Source of the DNA: Gadus chalcogrammus
Lineage: Eukaryota > Chordata > Actinopteri > Gadiformes > Gadidae
Assembly (NCBI RefSeq): GCF_026213295.1
Contig: NC_079426.1
Location: forward strand, 27,421,602 to 27,485,601
DNA: 64,000 bases
Reading direction: 5' to 3'
The notes under the pieces were generated by a model. That model was not told the DNA's origin, did not search any database, and worked only from the letters and a program-made list of their open reading frames with translations. The translations under genes were made by a program, and so were the position numbers. Shown piece by piece: positions 1 to 11,540 of the stretch. The stretch's first letter is position 1; each line of letters begins with the position of its first letter.

Positions 1-1229
<1,229 letters not shown>

Positions 1230-2586
1230 TTAAATATGAGGGAGCGAAGAGCCACACGAATTGTCAAGTAAAACTCTTGAGCTTCTGAAATGTTTTTCGG
1301 GGAAAGTAAGGCCCGACTCTGACATGATCATAGTACACAGGTCAAATATATTTTCATCGCAGGGGACAGCTGAGAAGAATTTGCAAGCCTCTTTGCAGAC
1401 ATCAAGATCACTATGTGGAACAATAAAGTCCTCAGTACCCCAGAGCTGTGGTACAGTGAACATCACATCAGGGATCCCACTGGGTACGTTGGGATTATTG
1501 GTTGGCCGGATGCGGTGGCTGTTCCAGACCCTCTTAATCTCATCTAGCTCGTCTTACCAGACCAACATGAAAGAAAGTAGACACGATTATTGAGAAATTA
1601 AGATAAGCTTACCCACATTTTAAGCTACCCCAGTAAATGTACACTGTTATACAAGCTGTTCACTCACTACTTTACATTGTAGCAGATTGTCATTTCTTAG
1701 GCCCACATACTTTCAAACTCACCTGAATAATGTTCTGAAAGCAAAACTGCACAAGGGATTTGTCCAGTTAGTCCCCAATACACAGGCCCTCGTCTTTCAT
1801 TTCTCCCAGGAGTTGTATCCAGTACTAGATACTGTATCCAGTATCCAGTACAATGCTGTCTTTGCGCAAAATACTCCACCAACTTTCAATCCTCTGATTT
1901 GAAGTACTTGCTCCTGCAATGTAGCTTTTTTCACCTGCTCTGCTGTCAACATCACTGCTGCGCAGGTAAGTCTGGATATCTCGGACAACCACATTCCGTC
2001 CCTAAATCAGTGCGGACAATTCGGGGACAGCCACCACACGCCTCAACGGCCCCTATGAAGTAACCCCCTATGATGCTTGGGTCGCTACTTGTGTAGGCGG
2101 ATATCAGCCATATGATTTTCCGCGAAAAGCCATCAATGCACTGATGCAGATCCCATGTGGCTTTAATTTATCATAAGCATCTATATGCCAGATGTAGTTG
2201 GGTCCTGCGGCAAAACACTGTCTACTGCTGAGTCTTCTGGAACGACGAATGGCCGATGCATCAGGGTCCAAGGCTGAAAGAATAATACGAACATCTTCCA
2301 TTTTTGCACGAATGCCATTTGACAAGCACTTTTGGTGCATCCATCTGTATCTGTGAAGTCTCCCAGGTCCTTTCAGCTGCTGAATAATGAAATCTATTAC
2401 TTCCCTGAGATCAGCATATACTTTGCGCGTCAAGCCATGCATTTTTAGCAGCCGCATTAGGTGTCTCTTGCTAATTATGACTCCATGCCTAACCACGAGT
2501 GACTTAAGTATTTGATTATAATCCATCCCTAAATTAAAATAAAACGAAATTAATTCTAAGTTTTCCATGTTCTCCAAGTTCTCCAA
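1230..2586 (-). pseudogene. Integrase core (rve-like) domain protein, frameshifted, two exons
   Basis: Decayed copy of the animal integrase-core protein family often annotated in fish as integrase core domain-containing. The N-terminal part (2586 to about 2150) has a predicted helix-turn-helix region and ends in the family signature GPNYIWHIDAYDKLKPHGI, where the expected catalytic-core start lies. A frameshift near 2150 moves the frame to HQCIDGFSRKIIWL and GGCPRIVRTDLGTE. A second shift near 2000 gives VVVRDIQTYLRSS and STSNQRIESWW. A short repeat of TACTGGA units near 1820-1850 interrupts the next part. The segment LDKSLVQFCFQNIIQ ends at a GTGAGT donor (exon end 1723). After a roughly 170-bp intron the frame resumes near 1550 with LDEIKRVWNSHRIRPTN, followed by VPQLWGTEDF. 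The domain order matches the family. Whether this is a host gene relic or a transposon gene is unresolved. At least three frame breaks make it non-functional. Confidence 0.82.
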
Positions 2587-2647
2587 CGTATAGGCCTACA
2601 GCCGACAAGCTTCTAGTTTGATCATGGCCACAACATAGGCTACTAAT

Positions 2648-2835
2648 TCATGGCCACAAATTATTATTACGTGGCCACGAATTATTATTTCGTGGGCACG
2701 AATTATTAATGTGTGGCCACGAATTATTATTTAGTGGGCATGAATTATTAATGTGTGGCCACGAATTATTATTTTGTGGGCACAAATTATTATTTCGTGG
2801 GCAGGAATTATTATTTTGTGGGCACGAATTACTAA
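2648..2835. repeat. 21-bp tandem repeat (about 9 units)
   Basis: Units of the form GTGGSCACGAATTATTATTT alternate GTGGCCAC with GTGGGCAC starts. Spacing is 21 bp, with a few substitutions between units. The array ends where the LINE 3' region begins. Confidence 0.85.
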
Positions 2836-2844
2836 ATATTCACC

Positions 2845-3329
2845 CATGTCACCAGAGGGGCACCGTAGAAACACATGCAGTTTAACTCAAAATAAGACAG
2901 GTCATTTTTTTAATTATGAGAAGATGTCAGTGATCGTATGTTTGAAGGGAGATTGTTCCAGTCAGATGGCGCTTTGAACATAAATGCTTTTTTACCAATT
3001 GTTTTATACACTGTATGAATGGAAAAGAAGTACCGAGATGAGTGTTGTAATTGATATGTTGAGGAATATGGAATCAAAAATTGTTGTAAATAAGCAGGAT
3101 AATTGCAGTGTATACATTTAAAGATAAACTGTAGCCAGTGGATATGTCTTCTTATATTGAGTGCGGGCCATTTGAGTGTGTTATACATGATACAGTGATG
3201 AGTGTAAAATGAACAACCAAGAACAAATCTACAAAGACAGTTATATGCTGTGTTGAGAGGTAGAAGATTGGTTTTAGATGCATTTATATATACTACATCA
3301 GCGTAACCAAAAAACTGTAAAATAAGTTG
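2845..3329 (-). pseudogene. LINE RT C-terminal segment
   Basis: Reads FFGYADVVYINAS, then a cysteine-containing linker and GKKAFMFKAPSDWNNLPS before the stop near 2910. This is the conserved C-terminal region that follows the RT thumb in many fish LINEs. It is the continuation of the segment at 4404-5310, separated from it by the element at 3333-4400. The 3' UTR is short or merges with the adjacent 21-bp tandem array. Confidence 0.8.
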
Positions 3330-3332
3330 TAA

Positions 3333-4400
3333 TGCCCTGTTTACACCTACCAGATAGTGTGCCCCGATGATGCCCGATGGCTATATCAGCAGCTATCGTT
3401 ATAACATCGGCAAATAGCGTGGTTGCATCGGGAAACACCGTTACTCTTCCGAAGAACATCGTTAGACAACGGGAAGAAAAGCTCAATCATCGGGCAACCT
3501 CGGGCCACATCGGCAAAGAACGAACATGTTTGTTAATTTTGGGTCTATCGGGGTAGAATCGGTTACCAGGTGTTGCTATGGGCTAATCGGCTATAATCGG
3601 GAATAGAACGGGAGTATAACGTAAGACATCGTAAGTCGTTCGGGTATTTTCCTGGGGTGCATCGGCTATATTCGTTAATCTTCCGTGCTTTATCGTGTTT
3701 TATCGTCTTTATATCGGCAACCTCAACACACGAAAGACCCCCGAGAGACACCCAACGTCTCTAGGGAAGGACACACGGAATAGCACGTTTATTACACGAA
3801 TGCACACGAATTACACCCGATAGAGTCACGCTATTTATTTTTTACCCGAATTAGACCCGATGTAAGCCAATGTAACCCGAAACATACAGATTGCAGGCCG
3901 AATTATACCGATAGTCTAACGTCAAATAACGATTGTGACCAGATTGTGTTCAGGAAGATCCTCAATCTGTCACTTGGGTATAAATAGGGGGTGATGGATG
4001 GATGTCCTACTTTTATCATTAAAGGGCTACTTCGCCCATTTAGAACCGGCGTTCTATTATTATAAAATCGCTATTGTAATATAAATAAATATATAAATAA
4101 ACATCAGTCTAAACCAGTCTCCCCTTGGCCTTCTCCCGAAATGACGCCAAACGCGTCATTTGAAGTGTTTGGCGTCATTCGAAATGACGTCAAATGACGC
4201 CAAACGCACTTCGGGTGTCTTCCCTGGCATAAATCGTTATGTTATCATTATAACATCGGGAATGTGTAAATGCTACCCCGATAAATGGACCCGATCATAC
4301 ATTTTTAGCCCGATGTCACCCGAATCACCCCGACTTCCGGGGTCGGTGGCACATTCCATCGGTGGTCCATCGGCCAATAGCGGCCATTAGCGGGATGGCA
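3333..4400. mobile_element. Non-autonomous DNA element with TAA target duplication (Harbinger-like)
   Basis: Flanked by TAA at 3330-3332 and 4401-4403. Removing the element plus one TAA restores the host LINE reading (KLALQLILQ into FFGYADVVY), which proves the insertion point. The ends share only TGCC (TGCCCTGTTT on the left; TGCCATCCCG as reverse complement on the right), so the TIRs are weak. A 3-bp TWA duplication is typical of PIF/Harbinger. The interior has no coding similarity but is unusually rich in ATCGG/CCGAT words. It also contains a local palindrome at 4139-4210 built from ATGACGCCAAACGC and its complement. Confidence 0.75.
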
Positions 4401-4403
4401 TAA

Positions 4404-5310
4404 GGCAAGTTACTTTCGAACATTAGATGTAAAACAGTTCTTAGATCGAAATGATACACCAGTACCAAAGTTGATTTTACGAAGCATATAGTCAATGTGA
4501 GGTTTGAAGGTAAGTTCTGAGTCAAGCCATAAACCTAGATATTTAAATTGTTAAACTCTAAGCAGATTCATACCATCATTACATGTTATTATTAAATTAT
4601 TAGATTTTGTTTTTAGATTATGTTTTGTACCAAAGACCATGGAATACGAATTTGTTTTATTGAGCAGAAGTCTGTTAGATGAGAGTCAGTTTTGAACGAT
4701 ATCAAAGTCCAATTGAAGAGCATTTTGTATCTGTGAAATTTTAGATTTAAAGGCATAAAGGACAGTATCGTCAGCATAAAGTTGAACTGAAGTTTTAGAA
4801 CAAATCACAGGAAGATCATTAATAAAAATGGAGAAAAGAAGAGGTCCAAGTGTTGAACCTTGGGGTACACCCCTTTGTTGTACAAAAAATCAGACTTACA
4901 TCCCTGAAGAACAACACATTGCTTTCTATTATGAAAATAAGAATTAAACCACAGAAGTGTATTTTGCGAAAAACCAATTGCATAAAGCTTGTCTAAAAGT
5001 AAATAGTGGTCCACCAAATCAAAAGCCTTCTTCAGATCAATAAAAATAGCTCCTGTGAGATCACCAGTCAGATGCTGAAAATATATCAATAGTTAACTTA
5101 ACAAATGCAGTGGTTGTTGAGTAATTAGGTCTAAATCCAGAATGAAAAGGTGAGAGGACAATGTTTATTTTAAGATAATGTGATATTTGATTAAAAATTA
5201 TTTTTTCAAAGACTTTTGTGACAGTACAGATTAATGATATTGGACTATAATTATTTGGATCATGGACGTTGCCTCCTTTGTGAATTGGCGTAATGCGTTT
5301 GTCACGCTCT
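4404..5310 (-). pseudogene. LINE reverse transcriptase core
   Basis: Carries the RT catalytic blocks in order: ITPIHKGGN and a degraded NNYxPIS block (palm start), FIDLKKAFDLVDH (motif A, first Asp), [14 protein letters not shown] (motif B) and [11 protein letters not shown] (motif C, YADD, near 4770). It then reads into FKYLGLWLDSELTFKPHI. Frameshifts separate the A and B blocks, and a stop precedes the junction at 4403. The N-terminal end is cut by the minisatellite-bearing insertion near 5310, with roughly 40 residues of the expected protein missing. Confidence 0.88.
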
Positions 5311-5815
5311 ACTGAGGAGACTGGCAGATTAGAACTCAAAAGCACGACTCGGAGACAAGCAAATACAATGATATTACGATCTTTACTTCGTCAAGCAAAT
5401 CAACGGGGACGGGGCGGAGAACGTAGTCGGGGACAGGCAGGATCGGGAAACCGGGACAGAAGACAGGCGAACGAGGATCCAGAGGGACGAGACGGGGAAC
5501 GTAGTCGGGGACAGGCAGGGTCGGGAAGCCGGGACAGGAGACAGACGAACGAGGATCCAGAAGGACGAGACGGGGAACGTAGTCGGGGACAGGCAGGGTC
5601 AGGAAGCCGGGACAGGAGACAGGCGAACGAGGATCCAGAAGGACGAGGCGGGGAACGTAGTCGAGGACAGGCAGGATCTGGTGGAGAGACTTGCATGAAC
5701 CTAACAGCGAAGACAATCTGGCAACAGGTGAACAGTGCTCAGACAACTTAAAGGCTCCACTAATCACCTGACGCAGCCCAGCTGCGAGGGTGAAAGGTTC
5801 AGGTTGATTCAATTC
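5310..5815. mobile_element. Minisatellite-bearing insertion in the LINE
   Basis: Sequence unrelated to the LINE replaces about 40 codons between LSSGAGLDGIE and RITPIHKGG of its RT. The left edge is near a TGTCACGCTC sequence, and the right edge is near TTGATTCAATTCC. No clear target duplication is visible. The centre is a 78-bp tandem repeat. It may be a non-autonomous LTR-like or other element, and the class is unknown. Confidence 0.5.
5415..5690. repeat. 78-bp minisatellite, about 3.6 units
   Basis: The word CGGRGAACGTAGTCG recurs at 5415, 5493, 5571 and 5649, exactly 78 bp apart, with more than 90% identity between units. Because 78 is divisible by three, several frames stay open through the array on both strands. 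These give Arg/Gly-rich or Pro/Arg-rich peptides that should not be taken as genes. Confidence 0.95.
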
Positions 5816-6608
5816 CATCAAGGCCAGCACCACTACTCAGACTAAGTTGTTTAATGGCATTCTGGACTTCTTGAGGTGTAATTTTATTAAATGAGAAGGT
5901 ACTATGACAGGCAGACATATTATTAGAACACTGATTGTAAGAAAAATCTGATATTGAGCCAGAACAGACTGTGGAGAAATGCTGACTGAGCACTTGAGCA
6001 ATTGAGAGAGGGTCATGAATTATCGCATTATCATCACGTATTTTATTAATAGGGCTTTTATCAGAGGTATTTATTATGGATTTTAAAGCGTTCCAGAATT
6101 GTTTAGGATTTTTAAACTGGTTGGAGAGACATTCCTTATAGTAATCCGATTTTGCGTTGCGGGTCATTGTCTTGGAAAGGTTCCTTAGTTTCCTCTATGT
6201 TTCCCAGTAAGCGTTATCCCTTGTCTGCCGAAATTTGGCCCAGGCCTTGTCCCTCTGTCTAAAAAGGCTTAGAAGATCAGCAGTTATCCAAGGAAGATGT
6301 CGTCCCTTGACCTTTGACATTTTCCATGGAGCATGTTTATCCACTACTTGTGTTAACTCAGAGTACAGAAAGTCCCAGGCATCCTGCGCAGTTGGAATTA
6401 ACTGATACCTGTCCCAATTAATAGAAATTAAATCATTGATAAATAGGTCTATATTCATTTTCTTATGTTGGCTGATTTTTTACTAATTTTGGTGGTGCTT
6501 TTGGGATTTTAATTTTCCATACACAATAGATAACAGAGTGATCACTGAGGCAGTCTGACAATATACCAGCTTCAACAGATCTTTCAGGATGAGTGACAAG
6601 TATCCAAT
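5815..6608 (-). pseudogene. LINE endonuclease C-terminus, linker and RT N-terminus
   Basis: Starts with the end of an APE-type endonuclease: LVTHPERSVEAG, then LSDHSVIYCVW (the conserved SDH catalytic motif). A linker (FINDLISINWDRYQ, WITADLLSLFRQRDKAW) follows. The segment ends with NPKQFWNALKSII and LSSGAGLDGIE at the RT entry. Frameshifts near 6460 and 6180 break it into three frames. It is separated from its own 5' half by the L2-like LINE at 6615-8319. Confidence 0.85.
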
Positions 6609-6614
6609 AAAGTA

Positions 6615-8319
6615 AGGCAAGGCAAGGCAGGTTTATTTGTATAGCACATTTCATACAACAAGGCAACCCAATGTGCTTCACAAGTCAAAAAAAAAGGATG
6701 GTCCTTGCATACAAATAGAAGTTACAAAAGCAATAATAGTAGCAAGTAGATAAGAATAATAAGAGTTACAATTAAAATGTAGTAATGTAAGTAAAAACAT
6801 ACAATCATAGAGAACATGTTAATTAAAGGCATCTCTGAACAATTTCGTTTTTAGTTTGGTTTTAAAAGTGGCAACAGTGGGGGCTGTTTTAATATCCAGA
6901 GGTAGTTGGTTCCACAAACGGACCGCATAGTTACTAAAGGCAGCCTCGCCCTGCTTAGTACGGGCAGAGGGTTGAACCAGCATACAAAGCTCTCCAGATC
7001 TAAGAGATCTGGTAGGGCAGTAGATTCTGAGCATATTTTTAAGATAAAGGGGTCCCTGGTTTTGAAGACATTTAAAAACAAGTAATACAACTTTAAAATA
7101 AATTCTAAATGATACTGGTAACCAGTGTAGGAACCTTAGTATGGGTGTTATATGATCTCTTTTCTTTGTTTGTGTAAGTAACCTGGCTGCAGCGTTTTGA
7201 ATAATTTGAAGGTGTTTAATTGTTTTTTGAGGTAGGCCGGTGAAAAGACCATTGCAGTAGTCGACCCTACTAGTAATAAAGGCATGAATACGTTTTTCTT
7301 GGTCGACATATGAAAAACATTTTTTCAGTTTAGAAATATTTTTTAAGTGATAAAAAGCAGATTTAGTGACTGACTTGATGTGGCTGCTAAAAGTTAGGTC
7401 ACTGTCAAGAATCACTCCTAGGTTTCTAACAGAATCAACTGCCTTAAAACTCTTTGTATTAAGTTGAACAGCAAGCTTATTTCTTTGGTTCTCCTTACCA
7501 AAAGTTATCACCTCTGTTTTTTCAGTGTTTAGCTGTAAGACATTTTGGGACATCCAGGTGTTGATATCAGTGAAACACTGATAGAGAGAGTCCATGGGGG
7601 AGAGATCATCAGGAGATAAAGACAGATAGATTTGGGTATCATCAGCATAGGAGTGATAAGAGATGGAATGCTGTTTGATGAGCGCGCCAAGGGGGGAGCA
7701 TGTATAAGTTAAACAGAAGAGGGCCGAGAATCGATCCCTGAGGGACGCCACAGGATAAGGGCATAGGTTCTGACTTAAAATTCCCAATAGCGACGTAAAA
7801 ACTTCTATTTTCTAGATAAGACCTCAGCCAGCTAAGAAACAGTTCCAGAGAGGCCCACCCAGTGTTCCAGTCTATGTAAGAGAATATGGTGGTCAACAGT
7901 ATCAAAAGCTGCACTAAGATCTAAAAGCATAAGGACTGTGGTTTTACCTGCATCGTTGTTTGTGCGAATGTCATTTACTACCTTTATGAGGGCTGTTTCA
8001 GTGCTGTGACGTTCTCTAAAACCTGATTGGTAGAGGTCAAAGCAGCAAGTCGCAGTCAGAAAGGCAGAAACTTGGGTAAAAACTACCTTTTCTAATACCT
8101 TACCTATGAAGGGTAAGTTTGATATGGGCCTATAGTTGCTGGGTGTTGATGCGTCAAGACTGGCCTTTTTAAGGAGAGGCTTCACCACAGCTGTTTTCAG
8201 GGACGTGGGAAAGATTCCAGTCTGTAAGGAGGTGTTAATTATTTGTAGAATATCGGCTGAGATGAGGTGGAAAATAGTTTTGAAGAACTTTGTTGGCAAG
8301 ACAGAACTTTGTTGGCAAG
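6615..8319 (-). mobile_element. L2-like LINE, 5'-truncated, inserted in the endonuclease of another LINE
   Basis: The 3' end on the plus strand begins AGGCAAGGCAAGGC followed by TTTATTTGTATAGCAC, the familiar 3' UTR end of fish L2/Maui-type LINEs. It is flanked by AAAGTA at 6609-6614 and 8320-8325. Joining the flanks restores the host endonuclease reading (KSQSLLYWILVTHP). The 5' end shows a 16-bp local duplication (AACTTTGTTGGCAAGA), common at truncated LINE 5' junctions. Confidence 0.88.
6819..8319 (-). pseudogene. L2-like reverse transcriptase (two frameshifts)
   Basis: The RT blocks appear in order: PSNYRPISNLPFIGKVLEK, LDLSAAFDTVDH (motif A), CGVPQGSILGPLLFNLYM (motif B) and YADDTQIYLS (motif C). 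The C-terminal tail contains LHWLPVSFRI, and SNYAVRLWNQLPLDI is near the end. The protein ends in KLKTKLFRDAFN at a stop near 6819. Two frameshifts (near 7830 and 7740) separate motif A, motif B and the tail. The endonuclease and any ORF1 are absent, because the copy is 5'-truncated just before the RT. Confidence 0.9.
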
Positions 8320-8325
8320 AAAGTA

Positions 8326-9100
8326 GGGACTGGGACTTAGGAGTAATTCGAGTGGGTTCCTTAATGATTTGTGTTAAATTAAACTTTTTATCTTTACCAG
8401 AGGACTTATCTAGCCAAGTTTTGTTAAAATCGCCTAGAATGATCATTTCATTTTTAGAGGGGATAGCATCAAAGGTAGACATCAAGCACTTGGAGGATTC
8501 TACCGGGGCAGGGGGTGGTCTATATACATTACCAACAGTAATATATTTATTCTGATGAAATATAATTTTAACAAAAAGGCATTCAAAGTGTTGGTTTAAC
8601 TGTAGGTGTAATTAGCTCAGCTCAAATTAGAAGAGACATAGATAGCCACACCACCTCCCCTGGAGCCTTTATCAGCTCTATATAATACGTAATTTTCTAG
8701 TTTTATTTCATTGTCTGAGATGTTGCTATTGAGCCATGTTTTGGACAGAGTAATAATATTGGGATTGTGTTGGGCTACCCATGAACGACGTGAATCAATT
8801 TTTGGCACAAGACTTTGAATATTCAGATGAATGATTTTTAAACCTTTACTATTATTAATTTGGGATATTTAGGTTTATATGGATAATAACACTGTTCAGG
8901 GCTAGGCAGATTAGATCATCAGAAAATGTTGTAGAGGGTTGTGACAATATAACACAAAAAAGTAGGCCTGCAACACAGAAACACAAAACTGACAAGAAAC
9001 AAACACAATACAAAACAGACACAAACACAAAAAACATTAATGATGACCCAGCAGCCCCAGCCATCCTAGGCCAAGGCATCTCCGTGAGGGGGGCATATTA
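8326..9100 (-). pseudogene. LINE endonuclease N-terminal half and 5' end
   Basis: Reads HLNIQSLVPKIDSRRSW and IITLSKTWLNS (Glu of the usual ETWL replaced by Lys), then RGGGVAIYVSSNLS, VGNVYRPPPAPVESS and ILGDFNKTWLD. This is the APE endonuclease order. The reading continues into the inserted L2-like element in the same frame, giving one fused open frame (7832-8485). The 5' end of the element is not defined; sequence to about 9100 looks like untranslated leader. Confidence 0.85.
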
Positions 9101-9394
9101 AATCAATAGACGAAGAATAAAAATAGACCGCAAACAGGTCGGTCTGCATCAAAGGAAAAAATAAAAAATAAAGTGATAACGATAGCTCCGCGCCTGTCAT
9201 CTGTCAATGGAACTGAAAACAACTGGCATTATGAAAGTTCAGTTTTACGACTACCGAATAACAGCCAGATGTAAACAACAGCTTCAGTTTACGGCAGTTA
9301 CAAAAAAAGAAAGAAAAAGATGCCAGATAATAATGCGATAATCGATGGATACAGGCGAATAAGTCGTTAAAAAGTGAAATAAATCAAGCTATAT
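9101..9394. other. AT-rich spacer
   Basis: May be the 5' UTR of the LINE to the left or unrelated. No coding similarity seen. It ends at the target duplication of the outer hAT. Confidence 0.4.
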
Positions 9395-9691
9395 GTTACG
9401 CCCAGGGCTGTAGTGGTCAAATTAGAGGTGGGTAAACTATGAATTTTTTGATCAGACCGACCTCGACACAACGCAACGCAACGCAAAGTGTTGCGACTCT
9501 GTAAGGCTAGCCTGGCTATATTCCATTATGTTATCAATTAAAGTCATATTAAATCAATCAATGAGAGTCAATGAATGTGTTTGTAGTTTATTCAAGTTAT
9601 TCAAATTTCAACAGTAAAGAAAAGTATGTGTAGATTAAGAACTATCTATCTATGGCATGTGTGTATGTGTGTGTATTAGTATGCATGCTTT

Positions 9692-10140
9692 TCACAGTAG
9701 TACCCAGAGGGCCTCCTTGTCCTCCACGTCAGGTCCTGCCTTGCAGGGGCGTGTTCTGGAGTTCATGGCTCCCCTGTGCTTCACCAGCCAGGACTTCACA
9801 TACGTGTTGGATTGAACTTTGTGGTGGCTTAGTGGTGGGCCATTCAGTTGAATAAACATCAAGGACGACACTGTGACCAAGTGCAGACTGCATCTCAGGG
9901 GGCACACTATGATGTTCATTAAGCTGAACCCCCTCTCACACTCAGCAGTGCTAACTGGAATGAGATGGTCGATATTCAGGAGTGGTGCAAGGTTTTCTGG
10001 AATGATGCTTGAGTTATCCTTAAAATCCCTATAGCCTTCAAGAATTTTTCTGTCATCAAGTCTGAACCTTGGGCAAGTTGTTTCTACTTGGATTCCCCAT
10101 ACTGCTCCTCTATGGAACAGGCCAGTTTGCTGGGAAATAA
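9692..10140 (-). pseudogene. hAT transposase C-terminal (dimerisation) domain of the outer element
   Basis: From 10140 down it reads GIQVETTCPRFRLDD, then NLAPLLNIDHLIPVSTAECE, RGFSLMNIIVCPLR, SSLMFIQLNGPPL and KSWLVKHRGAMNS. The AECERGFS...MN block and the following SSLMFI/GPPL block are the hAT C-terminal dimerisation region, of the type fused to zinc-finger MYM/KIAA1586-like proteins. The catalytic core and DNA-binding region are missing. The frame is open for about 150 codons, better preserved than its surroundings. Confidence 0.85.
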
Positions 10141-11121
10141 CTTTAAAGAAAATAAATAATAAAATAAAAATATTTATAATATATTAAAATACAAAAATTT
10201 ATAAATATTTATATTTTTATTGGTTTAACCGCCAACCGCCCGAATTTAATTAAAATATATTTTTTTGTCGCGTCATCCGCCCGATCCACGGTTCAGCCGC
10301 GGAGTCCACGGCTGCAATCGCCAACCTCGCATCGCCAAAACCGGAGTTTAATATGGACAGAGGTGTCAAGTAACGAAGTACAAATACTTCGTTACCTTAC
10401 TTAAGTAGAAATTTTGGGTATCTATACTTTACTCGAGTAATTATTTTTCAGACTACTTTTTACTTCTACTTCTTACATTTTCACGCACTTATCTGTACTT
10501 TCTACTCCTTACTATTTAAAAATGGCCCTCGTTTACTCCTATTTAATTTCGGCTTGTTTTTATTCCGCTGGCGTTCAAAAAACACAAACAAAAAACCTAT
10601 CACAGATAATTCGCGCCAGAGTGAATTTGATTGGTTGGATGAGAATATAAACATGTACCATTCTTACACCCTATTGGTTTATACGCGATCCATGGCATCT
10701 GCGCATGACCAGACTCGTCTACATTCTCTGACTTGACATAAATTTGCGCCACATTCCAGCTACGAAATAGCAGAAGTAGACGATCAAAATGTCCGAACCT
10801 AGCACCAGTGAGGCGGCTGGTGGCCAAGAAGACCAGCCAACCCTTCCTCATCCCTGGCCGTACCTGGAAGAACTGTTTTGAAATGGTTGGATGCAAAAAT
10901 AACTCATTTCGAATGCGCTTGCAAGCTCTGTGCACCCAAGTACCACGAGCTAATGGCTTTCAAAAACTCGCCATCTAATTTGAAAAAGCATATTGAGGTA
11001 AGCGCAGAGTTTGTTATTATCTGTCGATTATTGACAAATATTGTAGTAACCTAGTAATGTACTAATGGTAAATTTGCAATGTTTGCCAATGCTAAAACTA
11101 TGGCTAGGAACATGCCAATCC

Positions 11122-11540
11122 ATGTCATGGTTTGCTTTCTATCACTAGCAAGGCAATGATTTCAACGTTGCATGTTTGTTTGGCGGGCTCAGTGAGATTT
11201 GAAATCTCACTGAAACCCCAGCGTGTCCGGTTGCTAAGTAGCCGGACACGTTGGGGTTGACGGGGTTGGGCGGACTATTTCTCTGCTGAACAACACTACG
11301 AATGGTAATTGTAAAAGCCACACCGTGAAGATGTCATGGTTTGCTTTCTATCAGTAGCAAGGCAATGATTCAACGTTGCATGTTTGTTTGGCGGGCTCAG
11401 TGAGATTTGAAATCTCACTGAAACCCCAGCGTGTCCGGTTGCTAAGTAACCGGACACGTTGGGGTTGACGGGATTGGGCGGACTATTTCTCTGCTGAACA
11501 ACACTACGAATGGTAATTGTAAAAGCCACACCGTGTGAAG
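11122..11540. repeat. 209-bp tandem duplication in hAT intron 1
   Basis: ATGTCATGGTTTGC starts at 11122 and again at 11331. The two units are nearly identical. Each contains two hairpins: GTGAGATTTGAAATCTCAC, and CGTGTCCGG...CCGGACACG inside AACCCCAGC.../...GTTGGGGTT. Confidence 0.9.

Larger units (their letters stand above)
2845..9100 (-). mobile_element. LINE (APE endonuclease + RT), interrupted by three insertions
   Basis: One minus-strand non-LTR retrotransposon explains five separated coding segments. From its 5' side these are 8326-9100 (start of endonuclease), 5815-6608 (end of endonuclease, linker, start of RT), 4404-5310 (RT catalytic core) and 2845-3329 (C-terminus). The order is collinear with an endonuclease-RT protein. 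The reading joins exactly across two of the insertions once a single target copy is kept. The clade (Jockey/CR1/L2/I-like) cannot be settled by eye. Confidence 0.85.

Noticed and set aside
5415..5690. Possible CRISPR-like array (regular spacing)
   Set aside because: The whole 78-bp unit is conserved with no unique spacers, and the genome is vertebrate; it is a minisatellite.
5293..5833. Arg/Gly-rich and Pro-rich open frames on both strands
   Set aside because: They follow from a 78-bp tandem unit divisible by three; no homology and no start or stop logic.
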